Below, piece by piece: positions 1-12,400 of a stretch of 64,000 nt of DNA. The first letter of the stretch is position 1. Every line of letters starts with the position of its first letter. The translations under genes were made by a program, and so were the position numbers. The notes beneath the pieces are model-generated. The model worked only from the letters and a program-made list of their open reading frames with translations, made no database searches and was not told the origin of the DNA. Source of the DNA: Euborellia annulipes (taxonomy: Eukaryota > Arthropoda > Insecta > Dermaptera > Anisolabididae); assembly GCA_023213315.1 (NCBI GenBank), contig JAKCPI010027614.1, forward strand, positions 1 through 64,000, read 5' to 3'.

Positions 1-267
1 TATTATTATTAGGAGTTTAGGGCGCTTCGACATCCTTGGCCATTCGCGCCACACGCAAATATGAACAAACTATTGATACAAATATGAATAACAATCCATA
101 AATAATTAACAATAGACTACAAATCCATAAGCAACCAAATAAACTATAGACATAAACAGTTGATAGATATACATAAATAAACAGGTTAGCTATAAATATA
201 TAGATATACAAATAAATATCACAGTCCAAACGCTCATCATCACCATCACTGCCAGTTCAAGGAGAAA
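1..267 (-). other. LINE 3'UTR with TAA-type tail
   Basis: Downstream of the ORF2 stop the element continues AT-rich and ends, on the minus strand, in three TAA/ATA units that touch base 1. A short hydrophobic open frame in it has no family features and is not called. I factors carry such tails in place of poly(A). Confidence 0.6.
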
Positions 268-3200
268 TTATACTTTATCAAATAGATGTATTCTCTTCAA
301 AAACTCAAATAAGTCATCATATGCCTCCTCATTAGTCAGTAGATCCTTAAGAGATCTGCCCTCTATACTACACCGCTCCCTCTGTATCTTATAGAGTGGA
401 CACTCAGTGAGAACATGAGCCACGTCAATTCTCTCGTTACAACTTGAGCACCAAGGGGCATCACGCCCCCTAAGCAAATGCCCATGAGAGAAGTAACAGT
501 GCCCAATCCTAAGGCGACTGATGATGACTTGCTTTCTCCTGCTCATGCTCAACTTTCTCAAAGGTGAAATAATAGGCTTCATTCGCTTGAGAAAATTATT
601 TTCTAATGCATCCCATTCGCTTTGCCACTCTTTAAAAATAATTCCTCTATTGAACACTTTCAAATCCTGCCCAATGCATTCGGTAAAATCATAACTCAGT
701 TTAGCAGCACCTTCCTTCGCTAAAAGATCCACTGCTTCATTATCCGATATATTTTTATGGCTAGGAACCCACATGAAATATATCAACTTGCCAGAAGAAA
801 TCATATCCTTAAGAATTATTCGTATTTTCTGAACAATCGGATGTTGAACAAACAGGTTATCCAGTGCCCTAAGGGCACTTTGAGAATCAGAGACGACGAT
901 GATCTTCCTCAGATTTCCCTTCCTCGAGGAGAGCAAAGCAAGCTCTATCGCTTTCAGCTCTGCAGTAAAAATACTACTGATGGAGGACAATTTGAAAAAC
1001 TTAGACTCGTTCACTGACTTAAAAGCACAACCCACTCCATTACACATCTTAGACCCATCGGTGTAAATCGGAGAGAAACCAGGATATCTACCTAGAGTTT
1101 CACTAAGAACCTTAATATAAACTACGCTGTTAGTCTCTTTCTTCGGGTACCTTAATAGATCCCAGATAATCACAGGTCTAATGATATCCCATGGGGGTAG
1201 TGGAGAATTAATCAAAACAATCTGTTGTTCAAGATGCTTACGAATAACATTTGTTTCATTCTCCATTCTGACCGCCAAAGGCTTTGTACTGCGCACTTTC
1301 TGTTTGAACTTACTAAAGTTCCGGGGAATATGTATATAATTATAGGTAGGATGGGTGGGGAATGATTTCAATTTTATTATGTAGTTCATTGCCAGTACGT
1401 CTCTCCTTACTCTAAGCGGCGGCTCTCCTGACTCGGCCAAAAGGCTGACTATCGGACTCGTTCTTAAAGCCCCTAAAGCAATCCTGATACCCAGATTATG
1501 AACCGAATCCAGCTGCTTCAATACACTCTGGCTGGCAGAGGCATATACTGGAGCTCCATAGTCCAGCTTGCTCCGAGTGAGGGATCTATATATACGCAAT
1601 AAACTCGTCGAGTCTGCTCCCCAGTTCGTATTGGACAATACCCTAAGGAGGTTAATTGATTTAAGGCACCTTGTCTTAAGACTTCGAATGTGTTCCTTCC
1701 AATCCATCCTTTTGTCAAAGACCAATCCCAAGAATCTGGTGGTATCCTTATAGGGAATTAGACTGTTCTCCAACCTAAGGGAAGGGTTTATACACCCGCG
1801 CCTACGTCTACAAAAATTAATAGCACACGTTTTAGTGGAAGAAAACTTGAACCCATTTTCGGTAGCCCATTTATGCAATGAGTCTATACACTTCTGGAGC
1901 TTCGCTCTAACATAGTCCAGACTAGTTGATCTAAGGTATATCGCAAGATCATCAACGAAGAGGGAATGCTTTATAGGAGAACGTACCAAAGAAGAAACAT
2001 CATTAATGGCTATCGAAAACAAAGTGCAACTAAGTACAGACCCCTGGGGTATCCCGTTCTCCTGACAGTGAACCCGGGAAAGGGTGTTACCCACGCGGAC
2101 CTGAAAGGTTCTCTCAGAGAGAAAGTTTTTTTATAAAAAATGCAAGGTGACCCCTAATACCCCAATCATAAAGTATCCTTATTATACGATAACGCCAAGT
2201 AGTATCGTAGGCTTTCTCGAGGTCAAAGAAAACAGCAACTGTTTGTTGATTATCGAGAAACCCACTTTGGACATAGCTCTCCAATCCGGCAAGATGGTCC
2301 AAGCAGGAACGACTAGCTCTGAACCCACACTGACTATTCGATAGAAGATTGCGATCCTCCAATATCCAAATTAACCTCTTATTGATCATCCGTTCCATTA
2401 ACTTACACAGACAGCTCGTCAATGAGATCGGACGGTAACTTTCAACCGAATGGGGGTCTCTGCCCTGCTTGAGAATGGGGATGAGAACAGCCTTCTTCCA
2501 TAAATCGGGAAATAAATCCCGTTCCCATATAGCATTGATTAAACCAAACAGGGCATCCTTTGCTGTAGTGTGCATATTTTTAAGCATGAGATTATGGATC
2601 CTGTCAACCCCAGGTGAGGTATTTTTAGAGTTACGGAGAGCAAACTCAAACTCATCCCTAGTAAAAGGCTTATTGTAAGCCTCGCAACCAACTGAATCGA
2701 AGTCAAGCCTAGTTCTTTCAGCTAAAGTCTTGATTCGTAAGAAACTATCCGAATAATTTGAGGAGGATGAGACTTTAGAAAAATGATCCGCGAAACAATT
2801 CGCCATTTCATACGGATTATCCAATTGTATCCCATTGTGCACTATTGGTCTCAGCAGGCATTGCCTTCCCTGTATTTTCTTAACCTTGTCCCAAACAACT
2901 CTACTTGATGTTTTGAACGTGATGGATGAAACATATTTTTCCCAGGAACTCCTTTTGGCTTCTTTTATTACCAACTTCGCATGAGCTCTAGCCTTCTTAA
3001 AATATATCAGATTTTCCGTCGTAGGACACCTCTGAAACTGCCTTAAAGTATATTTCCTCTCAGCTATAACAGATGCGACCTCAGTTGACCACCAAGGTAC
3101 CGGCGCTTGCTTAACCATCGTTTTTGATCTTGGAATGGACGCATCCGCAGCCCTTAAAATATTTTTGTAAAGAGCATCCAACATAACAGGGATATCATCC

Positions 3201-3964
3201 TTCACAGCAGACGTAACACACGAGAGTCTCTCAAAGAGGAACCAATTCGCTCTCTCAACCAGCCACCTTGAATGAACCCTATGAGCAGCTGACTTCTGGA
3301 AATAATTGAGGATAATTGGAAAATGGTCTGAGCCACAAAGATCGTTATGTACTCTCCAAAGGATCCTACTATGCAGGGACGGGGACGAGAGAGACAGATC
3401 TACGGCTGAGAAGGTGTTATGGGTACTAAAATGGGTAGGAGAGCCAGTATTCAACAAAGCTATATTATTATCAGATATGAGATCCTCTACGATCTTACCC
3501 CTAGGCGATAAGCCCTTGTCTCCCCATAGCAAGCTATGCGCATTAAAGTCTCCAAGAATGAGGAATGGAGTGGGAAGTTGATTTACAATGCATTCCAATT
3601 CATTTTTACACAAAGTTTGTGATGGTGGTATATAAATGCTACAGATTGTAACTTGAGGTGAACCAACGCGTACTGCTAGAGCCTGATAGTGTGTATTTAA
3701 GTTAATCGGTGAAGAAACCAAACTTTCACGAACTAGAATAGAGACCCCACCATGTGCCTTCTGCCCCTGATCAATGTCTCTTCTAAAAACTTTGAAACCC
3801 TTTAACGTAACGGTCTGACAGGAGCGCGTATGCGTCTCCTGCAGACAAAAAGCAATTGGATCGAGGGACTTAACCATTAGTTTAACTTCTTCTATCTTCG
3901 AGAAATATCCATTCACATTCCACTGAATAATATTACATGTGCTACTAGCCATAGCACTCAGCAA
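268..3964 (-). pseudogene. LINE ORF2, endonuclease-RT-RNase H polyprotein, one frameshift
   Basis: ORF2 nicks the target DNA and copies the element RNA there. First part, 3964-2114 (616 residues): AP endonuclease with QWNVNG, LQETH, LILGDFNAHSLLWG and SDHFPI, then the start of RT (YRPISLTS, CGFRASRSCLDHL, FFDLEKAYD at about 579-587). Second part, 2094-268 (608 residues): GIPQGSVLS, the catalytic FVDD, FLGLVFD; RNase H at about 1075-690 with TDGS, AEL, SDSQSA and DNEAVDLLAK supplying the acidic residues; then a CX2C...HX4C motif near 400-453. The two parts join through one extra base in an A run near 2124-2130. Catalytic residues of all three enzymes look present, so the frameshift is the only visible lesion. 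Total length, about 1230 residues, is usual. Confidence 0.92.
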
Positions 3965-4078
3965 GTGAGTTACAACGAAAAAATAGAATATAAATATAGA
4001 GCTGTTTTACAAATACTACAAATGTGAGTGGATCGAAGCAGCTCAAATACACACTATACCAACTCTCGATATGCCCAA

Positions 4079-5358
4079 TCACCTACGTTTACCTTTCCCC
4101 GTTCTCTGGTTTGTACTCACAGACTCTTTGCTACCCTTGGAGTAAGGTTTACTGTCCAAAACACTTCTCAGGTTAATCTTCAATGAAGGAACGGAAGGCC
4201 TAGATCCTCCCGAGGTACCCACTAACGGAGCCGGAGGTGGTGGGAGAGCTTCCTCTCCATCAAACTCCATTACCGCAACCTCTTCACTATGGGTTTGCTC
4301 AACGGTATTGATTGTACTTTCAGGAACTATTTGGTTAATTTTACTTGTCAGAAAAGCTATCTGCTTGGTCAGATCTTGAATGATCTTTTTCAGCTCTTCA
4401 CACGAACCACACTGCTTTCCTTCCTCAGTCACAGAGGCATATGAATTTTTGGGGATCTTCTCTTCAAGTTGTTTCCTAGCTGCGAAGTAAGATATATTCT
4501 GGTTCAAAGAAGCACTTATTATCTCTTTCTCTCGAAGATAACTAGGGCACGCACGAGAAAAAGCTGGGTGCTCACCTTTACAGTTAACACATCTCGGAGA
4601 ACGAGCGCATGCCTGGTCTTTATGAGCCGGTTCACCGCAAATTCCACAGACCTCTACGGCTGACGTACAACGGGTTGTCGTGTGACCAAAAACTTGGCAC
4701 TTGAAACACCTCATAGGAGGGGGTGTATATCTTCTGACTGAAAGGTTATGATATCCCGCTTTTATCCATAAGGGAAGAACTGAGGTGGAGAACGTTAGAA
4801 CCAACAAAGGGGTCGTCACCACCTCACCACTCCTCTTGCTAGTTATCTTATAGATGTCAATCACATTCTGCTCCTTCAACTCTAGCAAAAGTTCTTCCTT
4901 TGGAATGTCAACTAAATCCACACAATACACAACCCCTTTTGAAGTGTTAAGTCTGATATGAGGCTCAACATTTATCGGAATATCATCTGAGAGCTTAGTC
5001 AGTTTCATAAGGGAAGCAGTTTGCTTGTCAAAAAAGTCTCGATTAAGATGGATCCGTTTTTCATTTTTTTAATTTGCTTTACCTTTTCGCCAGCGTGATA
5101 AGTAATTACTCTATTTATTAAAAAAGGTGACACCTTTAATAAATTTCTTGACTTGTCTTGATGACTCATTACCAAGAACCGAGGCAAGGGAGATAAATTA
5201 TTTGCGTCGCTCATTTTCTTTAAATTAATCTGTTCGGAGTAAACAATATTTTCAGGGCTCGATTGTCGGACTCGCTTGAGGTTCCCACTAGGACGGGGAG
5301 CCGCTCCCAACTCTAGGGAGGAGGATCCATCGCCCCCCTCCCCCCCAAATCGGGACAT
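4079..5358 (-). pseudogene. LINE ORF1, gag-like zinc-knuckle protein, one frameshift
   Basis: ORF1 proteins of I-type LINEs bind the element RNA to form the retrotransposition particle. The N-terminal part (5358-5005, 117 residues from MSRFGG) ends at a TGA; the rest continues in another frame from 5008 (309 residues). The break is explained by a lost base in the T run near 5030, after which the second frame continues upstream of its apparent ATG. In the second part three cysteine knuckles are visible: residues 101-114 (C-X2-C-X4-H-X4-C), 121-134 (same spacing) and 140-154 (variant C-X2-C-X3-H-X6-C). The C-terminal third is proline/serine rich and ends in a basic KGKRR. The protein is about 426 residues, normal for the family. 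Confidence 0.88.
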
Positions 5359-5575
5359 GGACTCCCTCCCGTCCTGCCTGATGTCTTACGACAAAGGTTA
5401 AAAAATGAGAAATATCCCGACCAACGGGATGGAGATAAATTCAATTTACGCACACTCAAATACTATCAATAAAACGAGAAATTAAAAAAAAGAAAAACAG
5501 AAAAAATAAACGCAATATGATTATCTGCAATCGCAGAGCAGACGGCCGGCACGTCCAGTCGCAACCAAAACACTC
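5359..5575 (-). promoter_or_regulatory. LINE 5'UTR, likely internal promoter
   Basis: The GC-rich stretch 5535-5575 reads on the minus strand through CGACTGGACGTGCC, containing GGACGTG, which resembles the downstream promoter element used by TATA-less LINE promoters. The transcription start is not determinable by eye. Confidence 0.35.
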
Positions 5576-7389
5576 ACAAGATTTTTAAGAAATTCTTTTC
5601 TATATTAAGAAAATAAAATTCCGATGTTGCGATAAGGAATATATTGTACAAAGTGTCAGGCAATCAAAAGAAAGAGATTATTAATCATGAAGGAAAAGTA
5701 TTCGTATTTTCTATTTATATTCTCCTTACACTACATAACCAAATTTGTAATTTTAAGAGTGGCACATTTATATAAAGATTTGAGAGAATTTTTTTTTTTT
5801 TTTAATATTTTTCTATCTCTTGTTAAAGAATCCGCTTATGGATGTGGTTTTATATAACTTAATATAAAAAATATTTCTTTATGAAATATGTATTGTATAA
5901 ATGATGAAGAAGTCAATTAAAGTCTTTTTAGAGATACTCGGAAGTGATTCAGACCAGAATGTCTCATTTTCTCCAGATAAAATATTAAGTTGAGAGAAAA
6001 AAAGAAGAATAAAAAGTTAAACCGAAAATACAAAAAGCACACCTTGAAAATATCAGGTGTTGAAATATACTGTTAGATGACCCAGATATGTTTTTACAAA
6101 CTTGAATTTTAGAAGAGGAGTGAGTTGACTAGCGAGAAAAGCTTGTTTGACAAATTTTCTGTTTTAATCTCCCCCGCCCTCAGGCAGAGTGTCCAGCAAA
6201 GAGCTCCCTGATTTTGAAATTAAAAAAATCAAAAACAAAGATGAATGTAACAAAAATTTCGAAAGCTGTAAACTCTGATCAAAAATTTTGAAATTACTTA
6301 AAAAGTTTCTCAGTGCAGAGTTTTAAAAAATGTTGTTTCATACAAGAGCATCTAATTTTGGAAATTTCTATAACACATTTTCATAAATTTCAAAATAAAC
6401 ACTTGTTTCATTCTTCTTTTGATATTTATTTCCGAATTATTTAATTTTAAAATTAGGTAGTCCTTTGGTTGACACCTCTGTATAAGCAATGATATTTTTA
6501 CAGCATAAATAAGACATTTCAAAATACCAAACAAAACAGAGATGATGGATCTTTAAAGATTCAAAAATAGGAATTCACAGACCGGCCAGACTACATATTC
6601 CTTTCCCAGATCTCATTAAAAAATCTTGGTTAAAAAAAGACCGAAAAACAGCATTAATAAACATTATTGTAATTTATGACTTAGTAATAAAAAAAAGTTA
6701 TATTTCAATCTATAATTAAGTCTAATTTAAATAATTAAAGGGGCCTTCGCTAAATCTCGCCACTCTGGTCAATACCGTACGGGCCTGGGGGAAACCAAGA
6801 GAAAGGGGGGGGGGGGATAGTTCTTAGATCAATAAATTTGTAAATAATTGATTTTCCTTAATATTGTAAAGTGAAGTCATAAAATTCATTAGATAAATAA
6901 TGTTATGTACACCTCTATTAACGAAATGGCTCTTTATAATGAAATCTGTAGCCTATATAATTTGTGGATACAATATAAGCTTACTAAAAAAAAAAATAAT
7001 TTACCTTTTTTAATTATCTTTATTTTTTTTTTATTAAAGTGTAATTATATATTTTTAATTGAAAATTACTAAGTAGACCTATTTGTTTAATTTTTTTTAA
7101 ATTAAATATTTTAAATGGAATGAGAAGTAATTCATCATTTTTTTTTTTTAATGCTTTTATTTGTAATTCGGATGATATTATAAATAAAATAAATAAATGT
7201 GGTGTCTAAGTCCAGTATTTTTATTACGTATTTATTTCAGTTCAGATTTATAAAAATGGAGGATAATTATTACTTTTTTGTTAGGGGTTTGTTAATTCAA
7301 AATAAAAATATTATTATTAAATTTTCAAAATGACGTCATAAAATAAATTTCCTAGCTTCTCCAATTTTAATCAGAATATTTATATATAA
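5576..7389. other. AT-rich intron, no gene seen
   Basis: Many A/T runs and a 12-G run near 6805-6816. A perfect TGACGTCA octamer lies at 7331-7338. No coding signal. Confidence 0.5.
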
Positions 7390-7697
7390 AATCTGGTGTG
7401 AATGGTCGAACTTTCACTTAGTTAAGAGAAAGTTGTGTTCTGTGCTTGTCACACCAGATTTTTTTGTGTCGATATTTTTTAGTTTCCGCCAATATATTAA
7501 AATTCAAGATATAATATTTATACCGGCATTTTGTTGCCATGGCAACCATTTCTCCTATCTTTTTCACAGACAGACCATTTTGCGGGACTCAGAGGACCTC
7601 AAAATATGTATTTCCATCAAAATATCAACATCGATTTTTGACATGAATCCAATACTTTCTCTCTATATACATTTATAGGTAAGAGAAAGTAAAAATT
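7390..7697 (+). repeat. Hairpin-ended repeat (HER), internally deleted copy
   Basis: Left hairpin 7390-7475 runs from TCTGGTGTGA through TAAGAGAAAGTTGTG back to TCACACCAGA. The body follows with TTTAGTTTCCGCC, GCCATGGCAACC and TTTTTGACATGAATCC, and the right end has TACTTTCTCT...GGTAAGAGAAAGTA (an inverted pair). It is about 300 bases shorter than the copy at 33045. Confidence 0.85.
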
Positions 7698-9258
7698 GTA
7701 GATTTATAATTAATAAGAGAGCAGATTATTATAAATAATTAAAGATAAAGCAAAGAAAGGATATTCTGTTTCGAAAGAAAAAGGAAGCGAAAGAAACGAC
7801 ATAAGACTCTTTAAAACTCCGGAAACTGGTCCAGCTCAGCCTCCAATGAAATAATAATGTCAGATTGAAAAGCTTTGATAGCTTTTAAAAAGAATTGCGC
7901 AACTTCCCCCGAAATCAATTATTAATTAATCCGAAAAAACAAAATCAATAATATTTATCAGATGAGAACTTTATTGATACTTGAAAGAGAAAAAAAGCGC
8001 CTAGCGCTTAGGCAATCTGTGCGCGCTTACAAAAACAAAACTCAGCCCAAAGCGTTCATTAAATATTTTTTTTTAGCAAGTGTTTTCATTTTATTAAAAA
8101 AAGAAAGAAATTATCCAGCCAGAATCAGTCTCTTTTTCTCTCTGTTCTTAAATATTTCTAATTTAATCTTAAAATGCAAATGAAAGTGGCGAGTAGATAG
8201 TTGCAAGTGATAATCAAGTCAGGGTAGAAATCTCTTAAATTGCTTTTGTGCTCTCAAGGTTAGAAATAGAACACTTAAAAAAAAAAATCATTTTATATGT
8301 TTGTAACATATTCAGATGATATATTTAAATATATGAAAATGGAGCTTTATCAAACAATAAATTTAAAAATACCGGAATAAATTTAAAAAGACCAACAAAC
8401 AAAAATAGTAAACTTAGAAGAAAATGAGGTATTTTATGCATATATTTACAATAATATTTACAAAATCTCATAACCAATTTAATAAAATAGGAGAAAAAGA
8501 GTATACGGGGGAGCGATATCTCGTATAAGATAATAAATATTGATATTCAATAATAAAACCATTCAAGCCTAAAAATAATATTCCAATAAGGTGAAACCTT
8601 AGTGAAAATAAATATATACACACATGGACGCCGCAGAGGGGTGAAATTTTTCGTAATTTTTGGGGTCTTACTTCACGGAAACAAAAATATTTTTTTTTGA
8701 AAATTTTTCGCTAACAAGTAGCATTTTGTATTTGATTAAAGCTTCTTCGGTTCTTTTAGGTCCATAAAAAATGTCTATTCAAACTTTTAAATAATAAATA
8801 ATTTTTGAAAATAATGATGCAAAAAAAATTTCAGCAAGCAAATTATCCCCCAATGGCGGCATTTGTCCCCCCCCCCCTCACAAGGGCTCTGATTTTTATA
8901 AAATTTTATATTATTCTAAATAAAATATTTCAAGTATATAAACTGTACAAAATTAAACAATTAATTGAATTAAATATCTTTTGGTCAAATTTAAGTTCCT
9001 ATTTGTAAGTAAATTTTAAGAAAAAAAAGTTTGCCCCCACCCAAGAAAAAGTTGAAATGACGCCACTGTCCCCACCAATTTTTGAAGTGAAACTTCTTTA
9101 TTCACCAGTTTGATTCATGTCATTTAGTCCTACATTATATCACCCACATCAATAGACGGAGTCTAAATATGAAAGCCCAAAAAAATAAAAAAAGTAATAC
9201 TTTTGAGATGATAAATAAAATTATTCCGCATCGTAACTCTAAAACAATCATTGAAAAC
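7698..9258. other. AT-rich intron with degraded repeat near 8620-9075
   Basis: Poly-C runs near 8869-8877 and a GACGCCACTG end near 9058-9068 resemble a hAT-type terminus, but no matching left end or duplication was found. No gene seen. Confidence 0.4.
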
Positions 9259-9564
9259 TAGGGTCCGACCGAAACAAGGTTTTCAGCCGAAACCGAATAT
9301 TCGGCCTCAATCTTAGTTTAGGCCGAAACCGTAACCGAAACCGAAACTTGTCTTTCCTATAAAAAATTCATATTTTTTTTTTTTTTTTTTTTTTATTAAT
9401 TTTTTCGCCCTGCGGAAAGTTATTTTCCCCTCCCGTGAAAATCATTTGACTTTTTTTTTTACATGCGAGTCTCATCCCATCTTTTTCAGACTCAGGTTTC
9501 GGCCGGCCGAAAGTTTCGGCTACTTTTTGGCCGAAACCGAAACCGAATATTCGGTCGATTCCTA
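9259..9564. mobile_element. hAT-type MITE with 8-bp duplication TTGAAAAC
   Basis: Termini TAGGGTCCGACCGAA and TTCGGTCGATTCCTA are inverted copies with a few mismatches, flanked by a perfect 8-bp repeat TTGAAAAC at 9251-9258 and 9565-9572. The interior has repeated CCGAAACCGAATATTCGG units at both ends. There is no transposase, so it is a non-autonomous element. Confidence 0.88.
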
Positions 9565-9572
9565 TTGAAAAC

Positions 9573-11159
9573 ATTACAAATTACGATAAACGCTATTTGA
9601 ACAGATCCCATAGTTTATTTTGTATAAAAATTGCACTTCTAACTGTAGTAAGAATACCACGGTGGTAATTTAAAATAATCATACCAGTTTCTTGCATACA
9701 ATATTCTTAAATTTTTTTCCACATAGTTTGTTAAGCCTTTTGTATTAGAGAAGTCTCAGAACTCAGATATTCACTATATGATTAAGTTCCTAGCAAAATA
9801 TAAATCATATTTTATAAGTGCCATCTTTCAAGAATAAGTCTTTAGAAGCGAATATCAAAATAATTAAAATATTTATTCGATAGCATTTTTCCTGCGGACA
9901 TCCATGTATTCAAAATCCATTAAAAGAGGGCAAATCCAACACAGTCCAAATATTAGTGGGCCAATTGACACCTCAAAAGTCCAACCAGATGGTAAGTATT
10001 AGAAGTAGTTATTAATATTAAGAGCGGCGAGCCAAGCGAGCAGCGCAAGGATTATATTATTAATTCTTTATTAATTATTCACAGTTGGTTAACCAGTGTG
10101 TTTATTATTTATTTAATCAGGCTGTTTATTAGATTAGATAAAAAAAAAGAAAAAGAAAAAAGATACATCACTCGATATTACCTCCTTATAATTAATAAAA
10201 TGTCAATTAACTAATATGCCTAATATTAATGATTTGATCACGGAAATGCTTTATTTTTTAAATAAATTGTAATGGAATGCAAATTAATGGACGAACAAGT
10301 TTAAACATTTTACCATAAAACAATTTTAATGAATTTATATATAGAGAGAAAAAAAATTTATATATCTAAATGAAAGTAATATAATTTTAATAAAAAAAAA
10401 AAAAAATATTTGAATAATATAATTTGTCATCTGTTGGAATCTAATTATCCCCCACCAAGATCTTAAAATTTTGTGTAAATTGAATTTTTGTTCTCAATTT
10501 AATATAGAGATAAGCTTAACATTTTTTTTAATTATCTTACATGAACCAAGTTATTGTTAGTGTTACAGCTTCAACCTTGAGTGAATAAACCCAATTAATA
10601 ATTAATAATGTAACAGCATTAGACGTGTTGCCTAAGGCACTATTAAAAAGACAAACCCCGGAAAAATAATCATTTATCAAATTTTGTTGTTTATTATGAT
10701 CATAGAGCGAAAATAATAAATTACACTATTGAGATATTTACGAAGAATCCGATTATTAAAAATGAATCTTTCAATAGATCGCCTTAGGCAATGCGTTCTT
10801 TGAAAATCATAAATAAAAAATTTAACAAAAAAAAAAAAAAAAGCATTGTGATCGGAAAATTGAGAAATTTTCAATAAAATATCAGCTGATAAATGAAACA
10901 GTTAATATAAAAGCCAAAGGCAAATATTTGGAAAAAAACATAATTTCATTTATTTATTTATTCAAGGCAATAAAGAGAAGCTATTAAAAGAAGTTGATTG
11001 AATCAGAAGGTGGAGAAGTAAAAAAAAGGAGGCAATATCGATTGACGTTTGGCTGCTCGCTGGCTGTCCGGCTACGTCACGATCAGTTCATTTCCGTGCA
11101 GAACGTTCAAAAAGATTATCAAAAAAAATACTCAAAATCATTTACTAGGCTGGGGATCA
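9573..11159. other. AT-rich intron with weak inverted repeat
   Basis: A degraded inverted pair around TTGCCTAAGGC lies at 10628-10645 and 10778-10800 and may be an old MITE. No gene seen. Confidence 0.35.
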
Positions 11160-12035
11160 AAATAAAAATTTTATGACTGACGTTTCGAACCTTTGTCGCA
11201 CTCATTTTCAGAACAATCAATAATTGTCAATAGTATTGTATGTGTAACAAACAATTTCTAAATTGCAAAAAATTGAAAAGCAATGTTCCCTCTAAGCTGT
11301 GCGCGCGAACATAAATTTTAAACATAGCGCACATGAAAAACATTCGCGCAGAAAATAAAATAAAATTGCACCTGTTTAAACTGCACACACTTAAAAAAGT
11401 GTGCACAGGTCACACAAAATTAGAGGGAACACTGTTGAAAAGCCTATGAAAAACTTTTTATTACTATTCCTTTTAAATTCGCTTAATTTAACGATAAAAA
11501 AACTAAAATTCAAGGTAATTAGGGGTAGACTCTTTTCCTGTAAATTTATGTAAACATTTAGACAGACATTTTAACTAGAAGGGCAATTCAACTTTTTTCA
11601 AGTAAATTTTAAGTAAATATTTTGATATTTTTTTCCAGAAAAAAAAATTTACTTGAAAAAAGTTTAATTGCCCTTCTAGTTAAAATGTCTGTCTAAATGT
11701 TTACATAAATTTACAGGAAAAGGGTTTACCCCTAATTACCTTGAATTTTAGTTTTTTTAGTGTTAAATTAGGCGAATTTAAAAGGAATAGTAATAAAAAG
11801 TTTTTCATAGGCTTTTCAACCTTTTTTTCATAAGAATTTTCATGTTTCTAGAAGGATTAGGAGTTGAATGAAAGATGATTTGTCTCCTAAATATAAGGCC
11901 AGGTTAAACATTATATAAATTCAATTTTTCTGACAGTTTGGTCTGCCTTGAAGATGAGCAGAACGAATGCTCGAAACGTTGGTTTCAAAAGGTAAAAATT
12001 TTCAATTGTTATCATCAGGATCCCTACTTTTCAGA
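11160..12035. mobile_element. Fold-back element with Penelope-like termini, interrupted by a MITE
   Basis: A long palindrome has arms 11435-11630 and about 11640-11819 that match at most positions. It is flanked by divergent copies of one terminal motif: on the minus strand CTGAAAATG...TTCGAAACGTCAGTC at 11205-11165, and on the plus strand TTGAAGATGAGC...GCTCGAAACGTTGG at 11950-11984, each followed by related TTTTTATTTT/GATCCC tails. This geometry and the CGAAACGT motif recall inverted terminal repeats of Penelope-like elements. No reverse transcriptase is present. Confidence 0.6.
11281..11434. mobile_element. hAT-type MITE with 8-bp duplication TTGAAAAG
   Basis: A 154-bp element with inverted ends CAATGTTCCCTCTAA and TTAGAGGGAACACTG, flanked by perfect 8-bp repeats TTGAAAAG at 11273-11280 and 11435-11442. 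The interior is rich in GCGCGC and GTGTGCAC steps. It sits in the outer edge of the fold-back element, so it is younger. Confidence 0.92.
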
Positions 12036-12320
12036 AACCTCTCTTGCACAAATAAAAAAATAAGAGCAACGCTGTACTTTGGTTAAATTTGGAGTGTTAA
12101 TAGAGATTTGTGAAATTTGTTTTTTGTAATTATAAAACAAATATTTTTTGAAAGTGTCGAAACCTAAAAAAACACTTCAAGAGGATTTGTTTCTGTCTTT
12201 ATATTTATTGGTGAGATAGATTATAGGTTAAGAAAACACTTAAAATAATCTCGCCACTTAAAAGAGCTCTTAAAAGGGGTTCCGACCGATAAGATTTAGC
12301 TTTGACGGTTTGCACGGAAA
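12036..12320. other. Intron downstream of pum exon, nothing recognised
   Basis: No repeat ends and no coding signal were seen; composition becomes less AT-rich toward the exon. Confidence 0.4.
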
Positions 12321-12400
12321 TTACGGCCCTGTTTGAACGTAGCCCCCAAGTGCTTCCCAAGGCCCAAATGTGCCTGAAATATTCGATGAGGTTAACTTAC

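Larger units (their letters stand above)
1..5575 (-). mobile_element. Non-LTR retrotransposon (LINE), I-like with RNase H, near full length
   Basis: Reading from right to left: a short 5'UTR from about 5575, ORF1 (gag, 5358-4079), ORF2 (endonuclease, RT, RNase H, zinc motif, 3964-268), a 3'UTR of about 260 bases and a terminal TAA-type repeat at 10-1 that runs off the window. An RNase H domain plus a C-terminal CCHC after RT, gag with three knuckles and a TAA-type tail together match the I group better than classical jockey or R1. The element lies in sense orientation in a pum intron. Each ORF carries one frameshift in a homopolymer but no other obvious damage, suggesting a young copy or sequencing errors. 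Both ends are inferred from the end of GC-richer sequence; target duplications cannot be checked because the 3' end lies at the window edge. Confidence 0.93.

Noticed and set aside
17..229. 70-codon hydrophobic frame on the minus strand
   Set aside because: It lies in the LINE 3'UTR and its tyrosine/isoleucine-rich content simply reflects AT-rich sequence.
757..1017. Plus-strand 86-codon frame
   Set aside because: It is antisense to the RNase H domain of the LINE; a shadow frame.
3306..3581. Plus-strand 91-codon frame
   Set aside because: Antisense to the LINE endonuclease.
7433..7678. 81-codon plus-strand frame
   Set aside because: It lies entirely inside a HER copy and is not conserved in the other copies.
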